A stretch of 64,000 nt of DNA from Luteimonas wenzhouensis (GTDB taxonomy: Bacteria > Pseudomonadota > Gammaproteobacteria > Xanthomonadales > Xanthomonadaceae), in the NCBI RefSeq assembly GCF_007859305.1, contig NZ_VOHE01000001.1, positions 620,001 through 684,000 on the forward strand, read 5' to 3'. Positions 1-11,276 of this stretch are shown piece by piece. The position numbers were made by a program, and so were the translations under genes. Every line of letters begins with the position of its first letter. Position 1 is the stretch's first letter. Below the pieces are notes generated by a model. That model did no database searches. It was not told the origin of the DNA and saw only the letters and a list, made by a program, of their open reading frames with translations.

Positions 1-2350
<2,350 letters not shown>

Positions 2351-2411
2351 TGGGGTACCGGGAACTGTGACGGGGGCCGCGCCGGGGCCCGCTCGGGCGC
2401 ACCGGCAATGA

Positions 2412-2436
2412 AAAAGGGCGCAACTGGCGCCCTTTT
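2412..2436 (-). terminator. Rho-independent terminator after the M23 peptidase gene
   Basis: A perfect 10-bp stem (AAAAGGGCGC pairing with GCGCCCTTTT) encloses a 5-nt loop, and the reverse strand continues into a T run. It lies about 195 bp after the peptidase stop and 60 bp before secA, both on the minus strand. It would therefore end peptidase transcription and isolate secA. The A/T ends are nearly symmetrical, so it could act in both directions. Confidence 0.8.
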
Positions 2437-2512
2437 CGATGGCAACGCGCATTGTACCGTGGTGGCGCCCGGGGGCGATTGCAAGACCGTGGCGGCGGCG
2501 CGGGCCGGGAGA

Positions 2513-2618
2513 CCTGCCCCCACCCCGGCCCTCCCCGCACGCGGGGGAGGGAGTCGGGAGTGGGATCGGAGGACGTGCCGCCATCCGCCCCGCCCCCCTT
2601 GCGGTGGGAGGGGGCAGG
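2513..2618. repeat. Compound intergenic inverted repeat (REP/palindromic type)
   Basis: Outer arms CCTGCCCCCACC (from 2513) and GGTGGGAGGGGGCAGG (to 2618) are near-complementary. Inside lies a second hairpin, CCCTCCCC paired with GGGGAGGG, around 2529-2551. It sits in the gap between the M23 peptidase stop and the terminator. The nested C-rich/G-rich layout resembles dispersed intergenic repeats of xanthomonads, but only one copy is seen here, so its class is inferred. Confidence 0.55.
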
Positions 2619-2630
2619 ATCCCGGCCGGG

Positions 2631-3533
2631 CTACTGCCGGTCCAGCTCCAGGAACTTGCGCGGGTTGTGCAGGCGGCCGTTCTCCCAGACCTCCAGGTGC
2701 ACGTGGGCACCGGTGGAGCGGCCGGTGGAGCCGGCCTTGGCGATCTCCTGGCCCACCCGCACCAGGTCGCCCACCTTCACGATGTTGCGGGAGTTGTGGG
2801 CGTAGCGGGTCACGAAGCCGTTTCCGTGGTCGACCTCGACCACGTTGCCGTAGCCGCTGCGCACGCCGGAGAAGCTGACCACGCCGTCGCCCACGGCCAG
2901 CACCGGGTCGCCGGTGCGGGCGTCGAAGTCGATGCCCTTGTGGAACTGGCGGCCGCCGCCGAACGGGTCGGCCCGCCCGCCGAAACCGGAGGTGACGTAG
3001 CCGCCCGCGACCGGCGAGCGCGAGGGCATGGCGTTGCGCTCGAGTTCCTGGTCGAACAGCAGCGCCTCGAGCACCGAGAGCTGGCGCCCGGCGCGGGCGA
3101 AGCCGGCCTCGACCCCATCCATGCCCTCCACCAGGCCGCGCGCCGGCATGTCCTGGCTGGGCTCGGCGCCGCCGATGCCCACCGGCTCGCCGAAATCGAA
3201 CTCGCCGTCGCCCAGCTTGGCGATCCGGGTCAGGCGCTCGCCCAGGGCGTTGAGGCGGTTGGCCTGGGCCTGGAGTTCGGCCAGGCGGGCCGCCAGGGCG
3301 TTGACCTCTCGCTGGGCCTCGCGCCGGGTCTCCTCCAGCGAACGGGCCTGTCCGGCCACCTGCCGCTGCAGGCGGTCGACGTTGGCGGCGTTGATCCCGC
3401 CGCCCACCAGCACTCCCGCGCCCAGCAGCACGATGGCGGCCGCCAGCGGCCGGGCGGCCATGCGCGCATGCAGGTCGCGGCCGAGCGCGCGGAGTATCGA
3501 CAGTGCCTGCACGGAAATAGTGTGTAGAGTCAT
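2631..3533 (-). CDS. M23-family peptidoglycan endopeptidase, membrane-anchored
   Basis: A 300-residue LytM/M23 metallopeptidase that would cleave peptidoglycan cross-links in the periplasm. It has a short cytoplasmic start, one membrane segment (about residues 28-48, [18 protein letters not shown]), a charged predicted coiled coil (about 50-110) and a C-terminal M23 domain. Zinc-ligand motifs are present: FHKGIDFD (His and Asp) and HVHLE (second HxH). The order secA - M23 - dciA - lpxC matches that known from Pseudomonas and Xanthomonas. The start at 3533 is only 5 bp from the divergent dciA start. A Met at about residue 25 (3461), just before the membrane helix, is a possible alternative. 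The domain assignment is firm; the cellular target is inferred. Confidence 0.88.
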   Translation of the reverse strand: MTLHTISVQALSILRALGRDLHARMAARPLAAAIVLLGAGVLVGGGINAANVDRLQRQVAGQARSLEETRREAQREVNALAARLAELQAQANRLNALGERLTRIAKLGDGEFDFGEPVGIGGAEPSQDMPARGLVEGMDGVEAGFARAGRQLSVLEALLFDQELERNAMPSRSPVAGGYVTSGFGGRADPFGGGRQFHKGIDFDARTGDPVLAVGDGVVSFSGVRSGYGNVVEVDHGNGFVTRYAHNSRNIVKVGDLVRVGQEIAKAGSTGRSTGAHVHLEVWENGRLHNPRKFLELDRQ

Positions 3534-3538
3534 AGCCT

Positions 3539-4027
3539 ATGTCTGATTCGCTGCCACGGCGGTCCAGTTCGCCCAAGGTGCCTGGCGCGGAACGTTCCGC
3601 GACCATGCAGACGGCGCTCGAGGCGCTGTTGTCCGGTAGCAGCGCCGATCCGGTGCGCCGCGCCCTGGGGCTCGACGCGCTCGACCGCCAACTGCGTCCC
3701 CTCCTGCCCCAGGCCCTGGCCCCACACGTGCGGCTGGCCAACGTGGCCGGGGGCCGGCTGGTCATGCTCGTCGACTCCCCCGTCTGGCACGCCAGGCTGC
3801 GCCTGGCCGCGCCCGAGCTCATCGACGCCGCCCGGTCCGTCGGGCTGGATGTGCGCGAGGTCGTCATCCGGCCGACCCGGGAACCGCTGCACCTCCCTGC
3901 TGCCGCCGGCCAGCGCGCGAGTGCGACGCCGGGCCACGGTGGCCGGTCGGCGGCCACGCAGGAAGCGTTCCACGCCGCGCTGGCCGCGCTCGCGGAGCCC
4001 GCCGCTGGCGGCGAGTCCGGGCGCTGA
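3539..4027 (+). CDS. dciA: DUF721/DciA-family protein (replicative helicase loader type)
   Basis: A 162-residue protein with the DUF721 fold (roughly residues 22-115): an N-terminal helix LEALL, then a conserved middle VANVAGGRLVMLVDSPVWHA-like stretch ending in LRLAAPELI. DciA helps load the DnaB helicase at replication in bacteria that lack DnaC/DnaI. In Pseudomonas the gene lies between lpxC and an M23 peptidase next to secA, the same place as here. The tail after about residue 115 is low-complexity Ala/Gly-rich. An internal ATG at 3605 (MQTALEALL) also fits the domain edge and would leave more room for a promoter. Position supports the DciA assignment; the role is taken from the family. 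Confidence 0.75.
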   Translation: MSDSLPRRSSSPKVPGAERSATMQTALEALLSGSSADPVRRALGLDALDRQLRPLLPQALAPHVRLANVAGGRLVMLVDSPVWHARLRLAAPELIDAARSVGLDVREVVIRPTREPLHLPAAAGQRASATPGHGGRSAATQEAFHAALAALAEPAAGGESGR

Positions 4028-4276
4028 CCGGGTCCGACCGCCCGCCCGGGGGTTCCCCGGCGCTCCGGCCGGCCCAGGCGGACAGCGCATCCTAGCGGCC
4101 GCGTCTGCACGAAGCGTTAACCTGCCCCGCCGAAACGCTGCCATTTCGTTAAATAACCGTTATATCGGGGCGCTCGTCGCGTGAAATGTGACACCCGCCT
4201 GACCGCGGGCGCGCCCGGTCCTCCGGCGGCCGGACGCAGGCAGATGCGCAATTCGGGCGGGCAGCCGGCCCGCCGG
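4028..4276. other. Intergenic region between convergent dciA and lpxC
   Basis: This 249-bp gap lies between two genes that converge, so it should hold only terminators. A less GC-rich patch near 4110-4165 contains GTTAAATAACCG-like sequence. No clear T-tailed hairpin and no supported gene were seen. Confidence 0.4.
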
Positions 4277-5185
4277 TCAGGCGGTCAGCGGACTGCCGTA
4301 GGCCAGCGGCGCCGGGGCCTCGACCGGGAAGCTGACTTCTTCCCAGGCCTCGCGGTCGGCCAGCAGCGCGCGCACCAGCTTGTTGTTGAGCGCGTGCCCG
4401 GACTTGTAGCCCTCGAACGCGCCCAGCACCGGGCGCCCGGCGAGGTACAGGTCGCCGATCGCGTCGAGGATCTTGTGGCGCACGAATTCGTCGGCGTAGC
4501 GCAGGCCGTCGTCGTTGAGCACCCGGAACTCGTCGAGCACGATCGCGTTGTCCATCGAGCCGCCGAGGCCGAGGTTGCGCTCGCGCATGTATTCCAGGTC
4601 ACGCATGAAGCCGAAGGTGCGGGCGCGGCTGACCTCGCGGATGTAGTTCTCGGTGGAGAACTCGATCTCCGCGCGCGAGCGCGACTTGGGGATCGCCGGG
4701 TGGTCGAAGTCGACGGTGAAGCCGAGTCGGAAGCCGTCGTAGGGCTCGAACCGGGCGGTCTTGTCGCCCTCGCGCACTTCGACCGGGCGCTTGATGCGGA
4801 TGAAGCGCTTGGGCACGCCCTGCTCGAGGATCCCGGCCGACTGCAGCAGGAACACGAACGGACCCGAGGAGCCGTCCATGATCGGCACCTCGGCCGCGGA
4901 CAGTTCGACGTAGAGGTTGTCCACGCCCAGCCCGGCCAGGGCCGACATCAGGTGCTCGACGGTCTGCACCTTGGCGCCGTCGCGCGACAGGCCGGTGCAC
5001 AGGGTGGTCTCGCTGACCAGCTCGCCCGAGGCGGGGATCTCCACCACCGGGTCCAGGTCCACGCGGCGAAACACGATGCCGGTGTCGGGCGCTGCCGGGC
5101 GCAGGGTCAGGAAGACCTTCTGGCCACTGTGCAGCCCCACTCCGGTGGCGCGGATGACGTTCTTGATGGTGCGTTGCTGCGGCAT
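4277..5185 (-). CDS. lpxC: UDP-3-O-acyl-N-acetylglucosamine deacetylase
   Basis: A zinc deacetylase that catalyses the committed step of lipid A synthesis in the cytoplasm. The 302-residue length matches the family. Zinc-binding and catalytic motifs are present: [36 protein letters not shown] and YKSGHALNN. The start is ATG at 5185 ([11 protein letters not shown]), the standard LpxC N-terminus; the frame stays open 41 codons further upstream, but that part has no LpxC character. It is the last gene after the dcw cluster, 195 bp behind ftsZ on the same strand, as in other gammaproteobacteria. Confidence is very high. Confidence 0.97.
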   Translation of the reverse strand: MPQQRTIKNVIRATGVGLHSGQKVFLTLRPAAPDTGIVFRRVDLDPVVEIPASGELVSETTLCTGLSRDGAKVQTVEHLMSALAGLGVDNLYVELSAAEVPIMDGSSGPFVFLLQSAGILEQGVPKRFIRIKRPVEVREGDKTARFEPYDGFRLGFTVDFDHPAIPKSRSRAEIEFSTENYIREVSRARTFGFMRDLEYMRERNLGLGGSMDNAIVLDEFRVLNDDGLRYADEFVRHKILDAIGDLYLAGRPVLGAFEGYKSGHALNNKLVRALLADREAWEEVSFPVEAPAPLAYGSPLTA

Positions 5186-5380
5186 CGGGTCACGGCCTGT
5201 TGCAGGAGTTCCCCGTCGCCGGGCAACGTCCCAGATTATCACCCGACGCCCTGAACCGGATTCAAGCGGCCGGGGCGCAGGTCGCCCGAAAAGCCGCCGG
5301 GCCGGCACGGCCCGGCGGCGAAACGGACATGGCGCCCGCCCCCGCCGCGGCGGGGTGCGGGCCGGACCGACCTTGGGGGG

Positions 5381-6619
5381 TCAGTCCGCCTGGCGGCGCA
5401 GGAACGCCGGGATGTCGAGGTAGTTGCTGTCGCCGAAGTCGGCCGCTTGCGGCGCCGGCGCCGCCGGCTCGGCCGCCGCCGCGGCGCGCCCGCGCAGGGC
5501 GCCGGCGATGCTCGAACCGGAGTTGAACGCCTCGACCGGATCGTCCAGGAACATCCCGGTGGTGCCATCGCGCCGGCCGGTGTTGACCAGCTGCACGTGC
5601 GGGCGGCGGGCGCCAGCGTCGAATCCGGCATCGCCGCGCACCGGCGGGCGCACGCTGGCGCGGTTGAGGCCGGTGGCCACCACGGTCACGCGCACGTCGT
5701 CCTGCATCTCCGGGTCGAGCACGGTGCCGATCACGATGGTCGCGTCCTCGCTGGCGAAGTTCTCCACGGTGCGGCCGACCTCGTCGAACTCGCTCATGGT
5801 GAAGTCCGGGCCGGCGGTGATGTTGACCAAGATGCCGTTGGCGCCGGCCAGGTTGACGTCGTCGAGCAGCGGGTTCTGGATCGCCGCCTCGGCCGCGGCC
5901 TGGGCGCGGTCGTCGCCGCGGGCGTGGCCGGTGCCCATCATCGCCAGGCCCATCTCGGACATGACGGTGCGCACGTCGGCGAAGTCGACGTTGATCAGGC
6001 CCGGGCGCACGATCAGGTCGGCGATGCCCTGCACCGCGCCGAGCAGCACGTCGTTGGCGGCGCGGAACGCCTGGATCATGGTGGCGTTGCGGCCGAGCAC
6101 GGTGATCAGCTTCTCGTTCGGGATCGTGATCAGCGAGTCGACATGCGCCGAGAGGTCTTCGATGCCCTTGAGCGCCACCTGCATGCGGCGACGGCCCTCG
6201 AACGGGAACGGCTTGGTCACCACGGCCACGGTGAGGATGCCCATCTCCTTGGCCAGCTGCGCGACGACCGGGGCCGCGCCGGTGCCGGTGCCGCCGCCCA
6301 TGCCCGCGGTGATGAACACCATGTCGGCGCCCTGCAGCGCGTCCATGATGATCTCGCGGTCCTCGAGCGCGGCCTGGCGGCCGACTTCGGGGTTGGCGCC
6401 GGCGCCCAGGCCCTTGGTGACGCTGGAGCCGAGCTGCAGCTGGAGCTTGGCGCCGCAGTTGCTGATCGCCTGGGCGTCGGTGTTGGCGGTGATGAACTCA
6501 ACGCCGTCGACGCTGCTGTTGACCATGTGCGCGACCGCGTTGCCGCCGCCGCCGCCCACGCCGATCACCTTGATGACGGCGTTCGGGGCCATCTTTTCCA
6601 CGAGTTCGAAATGTGCCAT
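5381..6619 (-). CDS. ftsZ: Cell division GTPase FtsZ
   Basis: A tubulin-like GTPase that polymerises into the cytokinetic ring. Its 412 residues contain the nucleotide-binding GVGGGGGNAV and NTDAQA segments, the tubulin signature GMGGGTGTGAAP, and a synergy-loop segment with NVDFADVR. After a variable Ala/Pro-rich linker comes the conserved tail DIPAFLRRQAD, which binds FtsA and ZipA. The ATG at 6619 is preceded by a GAGGA-type ribosome-binding site. Unlike the rest of the cluster, it is separated from ftsA by 217 bp, leaving room for its own promoter. Confidence is very high. Confidence 0.98.
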   Translation of the reverse strand: MAHFELVEKMAPNAVIKVIGVGGGGGNAVAHMVNSSVDGVEFITANTDAQAISNCGAKLQLQLGSSVTKGLGAGANPEVGRQAALEDREIIMDALQGADMVFITAGMGGGTGTGAAPVVAQLAKEMGILTVAVVTKPFPFEGRRRMQVALKGIEDLSAHVDSLITIPNEKLITVLGRNATMIQAFRAANDVLLGAVQGIADLIVRPGLINVDFADVRTVMSEMGLAMMGTGHARGDDRAQAAAEAAIQNPLLDDVNLAGANGILVNITAGPDFTMSEFDEVGRTVENFASEDATIVIGTVLDPEMQDDVRVTVVATGLNRASVRPPVRGDAGFDAGARRPHVQLVNTGRRDGTTGMFLDDPVEAFNSGSSIAGALRGRAAAAAEPAAPAPQAADFGDSNYLDIPAFLRRQAD

Positions 6620-6836
6620 GTCCTAGTCCTCGGTTGGAGCCGGGATTGGGGTCCGGAAGGGCCTGCGCCCGGGTTCCGTTCCGCTCATCGCCGGCGTTGT
6701 TATTGGTGTGACGCCTTGTTGCCTGTGTTCGTGTCCTGCGACTGGATGACCGCTTACCTGTTGTGCTCCTCCGCTCCGCCTTTCGCCTCGCCCGGCCCGT
6801 GCCGGCCTCCTCCCCGTCCCCGTTCCCCCCGCGGGC
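6620..6836 (-). promoter_or_regulatory. ftsA-ftsZ intergenic region, probable site of an ftsZ-specific promoter
   Basis: This is the only real gap inside an otherwise overlapping gene cluster. Its middle part (about 6690-6760) is less GC-rich than its surroundings, which suits extra ftsZ expression. No confident -35/-10 pair could be picked by eye. The role is inferred from spacing and from the known need for more FtsZ than FtsA. Confidence 0.4.
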
Positions 6837-8072
6837 TCAGAACTCGCCCCGGAACCACGTGGCCAGCTTCTTGAGCAGGGTCCCGGCCTTGCCCGTCGGC
6901 AACGACGGACGGCGCGGGTGCTCGATCTGGCTGCCCATCAGCAGCAGGCCCACGCCGGTGGCGTGGACCGGGTTGTTGACCACTTCGCCCAGGCCGGTGA
7001 CGTGCTGCGGGATACCCACGCGCACCGGCATCTGCAGCATTTCCTCGGCCAGCTCGACCACGCCTTCCATCTTCGCGGCCCCGCCGGTGAGCACCATGCC
7101 GGCGCGCACGTGCTGCTCGAAGCCCGAGCGCCGCAGCTCGGCCTGGACCATCTCGAAGATCTCCTCGTAGCGGGCCTGCACCGCCTGCGCCAGCGCCTGG
7201 CGCGGCAGCCGCCGCGGCGGGCGGTCGCCCACGCTGGGCACCTGGATCGACTCCTCGCTGGTGGCCAGCTGCGCCAGCGCGCAGGCGTAGCGGACCTTGA
7301 TCTGCTCGGCCTCGGGCGTGGGCGTGCGCAGCATGTGCGCGATGTCCTCGGTAACCTTGTCGCCGGCGATCGGCAGCGAGGCGGTGTGGCAGATCGCACC
7401 GTGCACGAACACCGCCAGGTCGGTGGTGCCGGCGCCCATGTCCACCATCACCACGCCCAGCTCGCGCTCGTCGCCGGTGAGCACCGCGGTACTCGAGGCC
7501 AGCGACGACAGCACCAGGTCGTCGATCTGCAGGCCGCAGCGCTGCACGCACTTGCTGATGTTGGCCGCGGCCGACTGCGCGCACACCACCAGGTGCGCCT
7601 GCACCTCCAGGCGCACGCCGGTCATGCCGACCGGGTTGCGGATGCCTTCCTGCGAGTCGTCGAGCACGTACTCGCGCGGGATCGCGTGCAGGATCCGCTG
7701 GTCGGCCGGGATCGCCACCGCCTTGGCCGCGTCAAGCACGCGGTCCAGGTCGGCCCAGGTCACCTCGCCGTCGCGGATCGGGACGATGCCGTTGGAGTTG
7801 CGGCACTGCACGTGGTTGCCCGAGATCGAGGCGTAGACGCTGCGGATCTCGCAGCCGGCCATCAGCTCGGCCTCCTCGATCGCGCGCTGGATCGACTGCA
7901 CGGTCGATTCGATGTCGACCACCACGCCGCGCTTGAGGCCGCGCGATTCGTGGCTGCCAATGCCGATCACCTCGATCGGGTTGCCGGGGGAGTACTCGCC
8001 CACCAGCGCCACCACCTTGGAGGTGCCGATGTCGAGTCCGACGATGAGGGCCTTGTCGCCTTTGCGGTTCAT
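6837..8072 (-). CDS. ftsA: Cell division actin-like ATPase FtsA
   Basis: FtsA tethers FtsZ to the inner membrane and recruits later division proteins. The 411-residue protein has actin-fold motifs: phosphate 1 VGLDIGTSKVVALVG, phosphate 2 VMVDMGAGTTDLAVF, and the adenosine motif VLTGGAAKMEG. The C-terminal amphipathic membrane-targeting helix is seen at KLATWFRGEF. The ATG at 8072 overlaps the ftsQ stop (ATGA), implying coupled translation. It ends 217 bp before ftsZ. Confidence is very high. Confidence 0.97.
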   Translation of the reverse strand: MNRKGDKALIVGLDIGTSKVVALVGEYSPGNPIEVIGIGSHESRGLKRGVVVDIESTVQSIQRAIEEAELMAGCEIRSVYASISGNHVQCRNSNGIVPIRDGEVTWADLDRVLDAAKAVAIPADQRILHAIPREYVLDDSQEGIRNPVGMTGVRLEVQAHLVVCAQSAAANISKCVQRCGLQIDDLVLSSLASSTAVLTGDERELGVVMVDMGAGTTDLAVFVHGAICHTASLPIAGDKVTEDIAHMLRTPTPEAEQIKVRYACALAQLATSEESIQVPSVGDRPPRRLPRQALAQAVQARYEEIFEMVQAELRRSGFEQHVRAGMVLTGGAAKMEGVVELAEEMLQMPVRVGIPQHVTGLGEVVNNPVHATGVGLLLMGSQIEHPRRPSLPTGKAGTLLKKLATWFRGEF

Positions 8073-8887
8073 GTGCGGGAGCCGGGATTCACGAGGGGGG
8101 AACGCAGGCCGGGGGGCGCGTCGTGGCGGGTGAGCGACGCCAGCGCGCCGCCCTCGCCCGCGTCGCCGCCGGCAGGTCCGGGCTCGCCCCATTCCAGGGC
8201 GAAGCCGTTGGTGTAGCGCAGGTCGGCGCGGCGCAGGGTCTGCCCGCTGCGCGCCAGCAGCTGCGGCAGCACCCGCGCGAAGCGCTGCAGGCGCAGCCGC
8301 GCTTCCTGCTTGCCGACCGTCACTTCGATGCCGTTGTCCAGCACCAGCGACCAGCTGTCGCGGCGGTCGAGCACCAGCCGCCGGACCGAGAGCCCGCCGG
8401 CCATGAAGATCTCGCCCGCCTGGTTGTACAGCGCGACCACGTCGGCCACGCGGGCGTCGGGCCCGTCGAGCTCGGGCAGGCCGTCGGGCACCTCGATGCC
8501 TTCCACCGGGAACAGGCGCCCCTGCTCGGACAGCAGCCGGTCCTCGCCCCAGCGCGCGAACGGGCGGTGCTCGGAGATGCGCACCTCCAGCACGTCCGGC
8601 CACAGCTTGCGCACCTCGGCGCGCTCGACCCACGGCAGCCGGGCGACCTCGGCCTGGACGCGGTCGAGGCGGATCGCGAAGAAGCCGTCGGCCGCGTGCG
8701 GCGCCACCACCTCGCGCAGGCGCGCGGTGTCCACGCGCTCCAGCCCGTCTGTGACCCGCAGCGTGCGCAGCGGCCAGCGCTCGGCGCCGATCCAGCCGTT
8801 GACCAGCGCCACCACCGGCAGCGCGACCAGCGCCAGGGCCAGCGCCCACGCGCCCACCTGGAGGATGCGGCGGAGCGTCGCGTTCAT
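8069..8887 (-). CDS. ftsQ: Cell division protein FtsQ
   Basis: A bitopic divisome scaffold that links the cytoplasmic ring to FtsB/FtsL in the periplasm. The 272 residues comprise one membrane helix (about 8-30), a POTRA domain ([16 protein letters not shown] onward) and the FtsQ beta domain with the [18 protein letters not shown] segment. The C-terminus carries a 35-residue Gly/Pro-rich tail beyond the fold. The ATG at 8887 overlaps the ddl stop (ATGA), and its own stop overlaps the ftsA start. Confidence 0.95.
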   Translation of the reverse strand: MNATLRRILQVGAWALALALVALPVVALVNGWIGAERWPLRTLRVTDGLERVDTARLREVVAPHAADGFFAIRLDRVQAEVARLPWVERAEVRKLWPDVLEVRISEHRPFARWGEDRLLSEQGRLFPVEGIEVPDGLPELDGPDARVADVVALYNQAGEIFMAGGLSVRRLVLDRRDSWSLVLDNGIEVTVGKQEARLRLQRFARVLPQLLARSGQTLRRADLRYTNGFALEWGEPGPAGGDAGEGGALASLTRHDAPPGLRSPLVNPGSRT

Positions 8888-9831
8888 ACCGTCTGCTCCA
8901 GCACGCGCCAGCACAGCTCGGCGTAGTCGATGCCCACCTGCGCCGCGGCCTTGGGCACCAGCGAATGGCTGGTCATGCCCGGCGCGGTGTTGACCTCCAG
9001 CAGCAGCAGGCGGCCGGTGGCGCGCTCGCGCATCAGGTCGACCCGGCCCCAGCCGCTGCAGCCCGCGGCCACGAACGCGGCCAGCGCCAGTCCGGCGGCC
9101 GCGCGCTCGCCGGCCTCGTCCAGGCCCGGGCACAGGTACTGGGTGTCGTCGGCGAGGTACTTGGCGTTGTAGTCGTACCACTCACCGGCGGGCACGATCC
9201 GGATCGACGGCAGCGCGACATCGCCGAGGATGGCCACGGTGATCTCGTCGCCCACCACCATTTCCTCGACCAGCATCTCGCCGCCGTACGCGCGCGCGAC
9301 CCCGACCGCGTTGGCGATGTCGCCCTCGCCCACCACCCGCGCGGCGCCCACGCTCGAACCCTCGCAAGAGGGCTTGGCGAACGCGGGCAGCCCGACCTTC
9401 GCGATCGCGGCGCGCAGGTCGCCGCCGGGCGGCACGCGCGCGAAGCGCGGGGTCGGCAGGCCCTCGGCGATCCACACCTGCTTGGTGCGGATCTTGTCCA
9501 TGGCCAGCGCGCTGCCGAGCACGCCCGCGCCGGTATAGGGCACGCCCAGCGCCTGGAGCAGGCCCTGGACCACGCCGTCCTCGCCGCCGCCGCGGTTGCC
9601 GTGGAGGATGTTGAACACGCGATCGACCGTGCCGGCGCGGATCGCCTCGACCAGGGCCGGGATGCCGTCGACCGCGTGCGCATCCACGCCGCGCGCGCGC
9701 AGCGCCTCGAGCACGCCCTGGCCCGACTGCAGCGACACCTCGCGCTCGGCACTGGTGCCGCCCATCAGCACCGCCACGCGGCCGAACGCGGCCGGGTCGG
9801 TGATGCGCAGCGGGGGCACGGCCAGGCTCAT
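8884..9831 (-). CDS. ddl: D-alanine--D-alanine ligase
   Basis: An ATP-grasp ligase that makes the D-Ala-D-Ala dipeptide used by MurF. Its 315 residues include [17 protein letters not shown] at the N-terminus, the [15 protein letters not shown]-binding loop and the [15 protein letters not shown]g-binding/catalytic segment near the end. The ATG at 9831 overlaps the murC stop (ATGA). The DdlB-type position in the dcw cluster is standard for proteobacteria. Confidence 0.96.
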   Translation of the reverse strand: MSLAVPPLRITDPAAFGRVAVLMGGTSAEREVSLQSGQGVLEALRARGVDAHAVDGIPALVEAIRAGTVDRVFNILHGNRGGGEDGVVQGLLQALGVPYTGAGVLGSALAMDKIRTKQVWIAEGLPTPRFARVPPGGDLRAAIAKVGLPAFAKPSCEGSSVGAARVVGEGDIANAVGVARAYGGEMLVEEMVVGDEITVAILGDVALPSIRIVPAGEWYDYNAKYLADDTQYLCPGLDEAGERAAAGLALAAFVAAGCSGWGRVDLMRERATGRLLLLEVNTAPGMTSHSLVPKAAAQVGIDYAELCWRVLEQTV

Positions 9832-11276
9832 CGCGCGGCCTCCGGGAAACCTTCGCGCGCCAGCTGCTGGGCGGCGTGGCCGATGTCGCCGGCGCCCATC
9901 ATCAGCAGCAGGTCGCCGTCGAGCAGCACGTCGGGCAGCACCTCGCGCAGTTCCTGGGCGCTGCCCACTACCACCGGGTCGATCCGGCCGCGGGCGCGGA
10001 TCGCGCGCGCCAGCGCCTTGGCGTCGGCGCCGGCGATCGGCGCCTCGCCCGCCGGATAGACCTCGGTCAGCACCAGCGCGTCGACGTCGGAGAGCACCGC
10101 GGCGAAGTCGTCGAACTGGTCGCGGGTACGGGTGTAGCGGTGCGGCTGGAACGCCACCACCAGGCGCCGGTCCGGCCAGCCGCCGCGCGCGGCCTCGAAC
10201 ACCGCGGCCAGTTCGCGCGGATGGTGGCCGTAGTCGTCCACCAGCCGCACCTGCGCGCCCTGCGCGGTACGCAGCGTGGCCAGCAGGTTGAAGCGGCGGC
10301 CGATGCCCTGGAACTTCTCCAGCGCCGAGGCGATCCGCGCGGTGTCCACGCCCAGCTGCCAGCCCACCGAGGCGGCGGCCAGCGCGTTGAGCACGTTGTG
10401 GCGCCCCGGCAGGGCCAGGGTCACCGGGGTGCGCGAGCCGTCGGGCAGGCACAGCGTGAAGCGCATCGCCGGGCCTTGCTGGACGACGTCCTCGGCGCGT
10501 ACGTCCGCGCCCGGCGACAGGCCGTAGGTCATCGCGTGGCGCGGCATGTTCGCCGCCAGGCGCGCGACCTCCGGGTCGTCCACGCACAGCACCGCCAGGC
10601 CGTAGAACGGCAGCCGGTGCAGGAACTCCAGGAACGCGTCCTGGACCCTGGCGAAATCGCCGCCGTAGTTCTCCAGGTGGTCGGCGTCGATGTTGGTGAC
10701 CACCGCGATCAGCGGGTTCAGGCGCAGGAAGCTGCCGTCGCTCTCGTCGGCTTCGGCCACCAGCCAGTCGCCGCCGCCCAGGCGTGCGTTGGCCCCGGCG
10801 GCGAGCAGCTGGCCGCCGATCACGAAGGTCGGGTCCAGCCCGCCTTCGGCCAGCACGCTGGCGGTGAGCGACGTGGTCGTGGTCTTGCCGTGGGTGCCGG
10901 CAACCGCGATCCCGCGGCGGAAGCGCATCAGCTCGGCCAGCATTTCGGCGCGCGGCACGACCGGGATGCGCTGCGCGCGCGCCTCCATCAGCTCGGGGTT
11001 GTCGGCGCGGATCGCGCTGGAGACCACCACGCAATCGCAGCCGAGCACGTTCGCGGCCGCGTGCCCGCGGTGCACGGTCACGCCCAGCTCGGCCAGGCGC
11101 CGGGTGGTGGCGTTGTCGGCGGTGTCCGAACCCGAGACCCGGTAGCCGAGCGTGCACAGCACCTCGGCGATGCCGCTCATGCCCGCGCCGCCGACGCCGA
11201 CGAAATGCACGCGCGAGAACGAGCGGGCAATGCCCTCCTTGGTGAGGTCGCGGGCGGCAAGCAGGCGGCGAATCAC
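9828..11276 (-). CDS. murC: UDP-N-acetylmuramate--L-alanine ligase
   Basis: The first amino-acid-adding enzyme of peptidoglycan precursor synthesis. The 482-residue Mur ligase has an N-terminal Rossmann segment ([17 protein letters not shown]), the central ATP loop [12 protein letters not shown], the [10 protein letters not shown] motif and a C-terminal domain with YGHHPRELA. Translation starts at GTG (11276), whose bases overlap the ftsW stop (GTGA). In most relatives murG sits between ftsW and murC; here the two genes overlap directly, so no murG can fit. Confidence 0.97.
   Translation of the reverse strand: MIRRLLAARDLTKEGIARSFSRVHFVGVGGAGMSGIAEVLCTLGYRVSGSDTADNATTRRLAELGVTVHRGHAAANVLGCDCVVVSSAIRADNPELMEARAQRIPVVPRAEMLAELMRFRRGIAVAGTHGKTTTTSLTASVLAEGGLDPTFVIGGQLLAAGANARLGGGDWLVAEADESDGSFLRLNPLIAVVTNIDADHLENYGGDFARVQDAFLEFLHRLPFYGLAVLCVDDPEVARLAANMPRHAMTYGLSPGADVRAEDVVQQGPAMRFTLCLPDGSRTPVTLALPGRHNVLNALAAASVGWQLGVDTARIASALEKFQGIGRRFNLLATLRTAQGAQVRLVDDYGHHPRELAAVFEAARGGWPDRRLVVAFQPHRYTRTRDQFDDFAAVLSDVDALVLTEVYPAGEAPIAGADAKALARAIRARGRIDPVVVGSAQELREVLPDVLLDGDLLLMMGAGDIGHAAQQLAREGFPEAAR

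Noticed and set aside
5340..5355. Palindrome CCCCGCCGCGGCGGGG between lpxC and ftsZ as a terminator
   Set aside because: It has no loop and no T run, and such GC palindromes arise easily in DNA of this composition.
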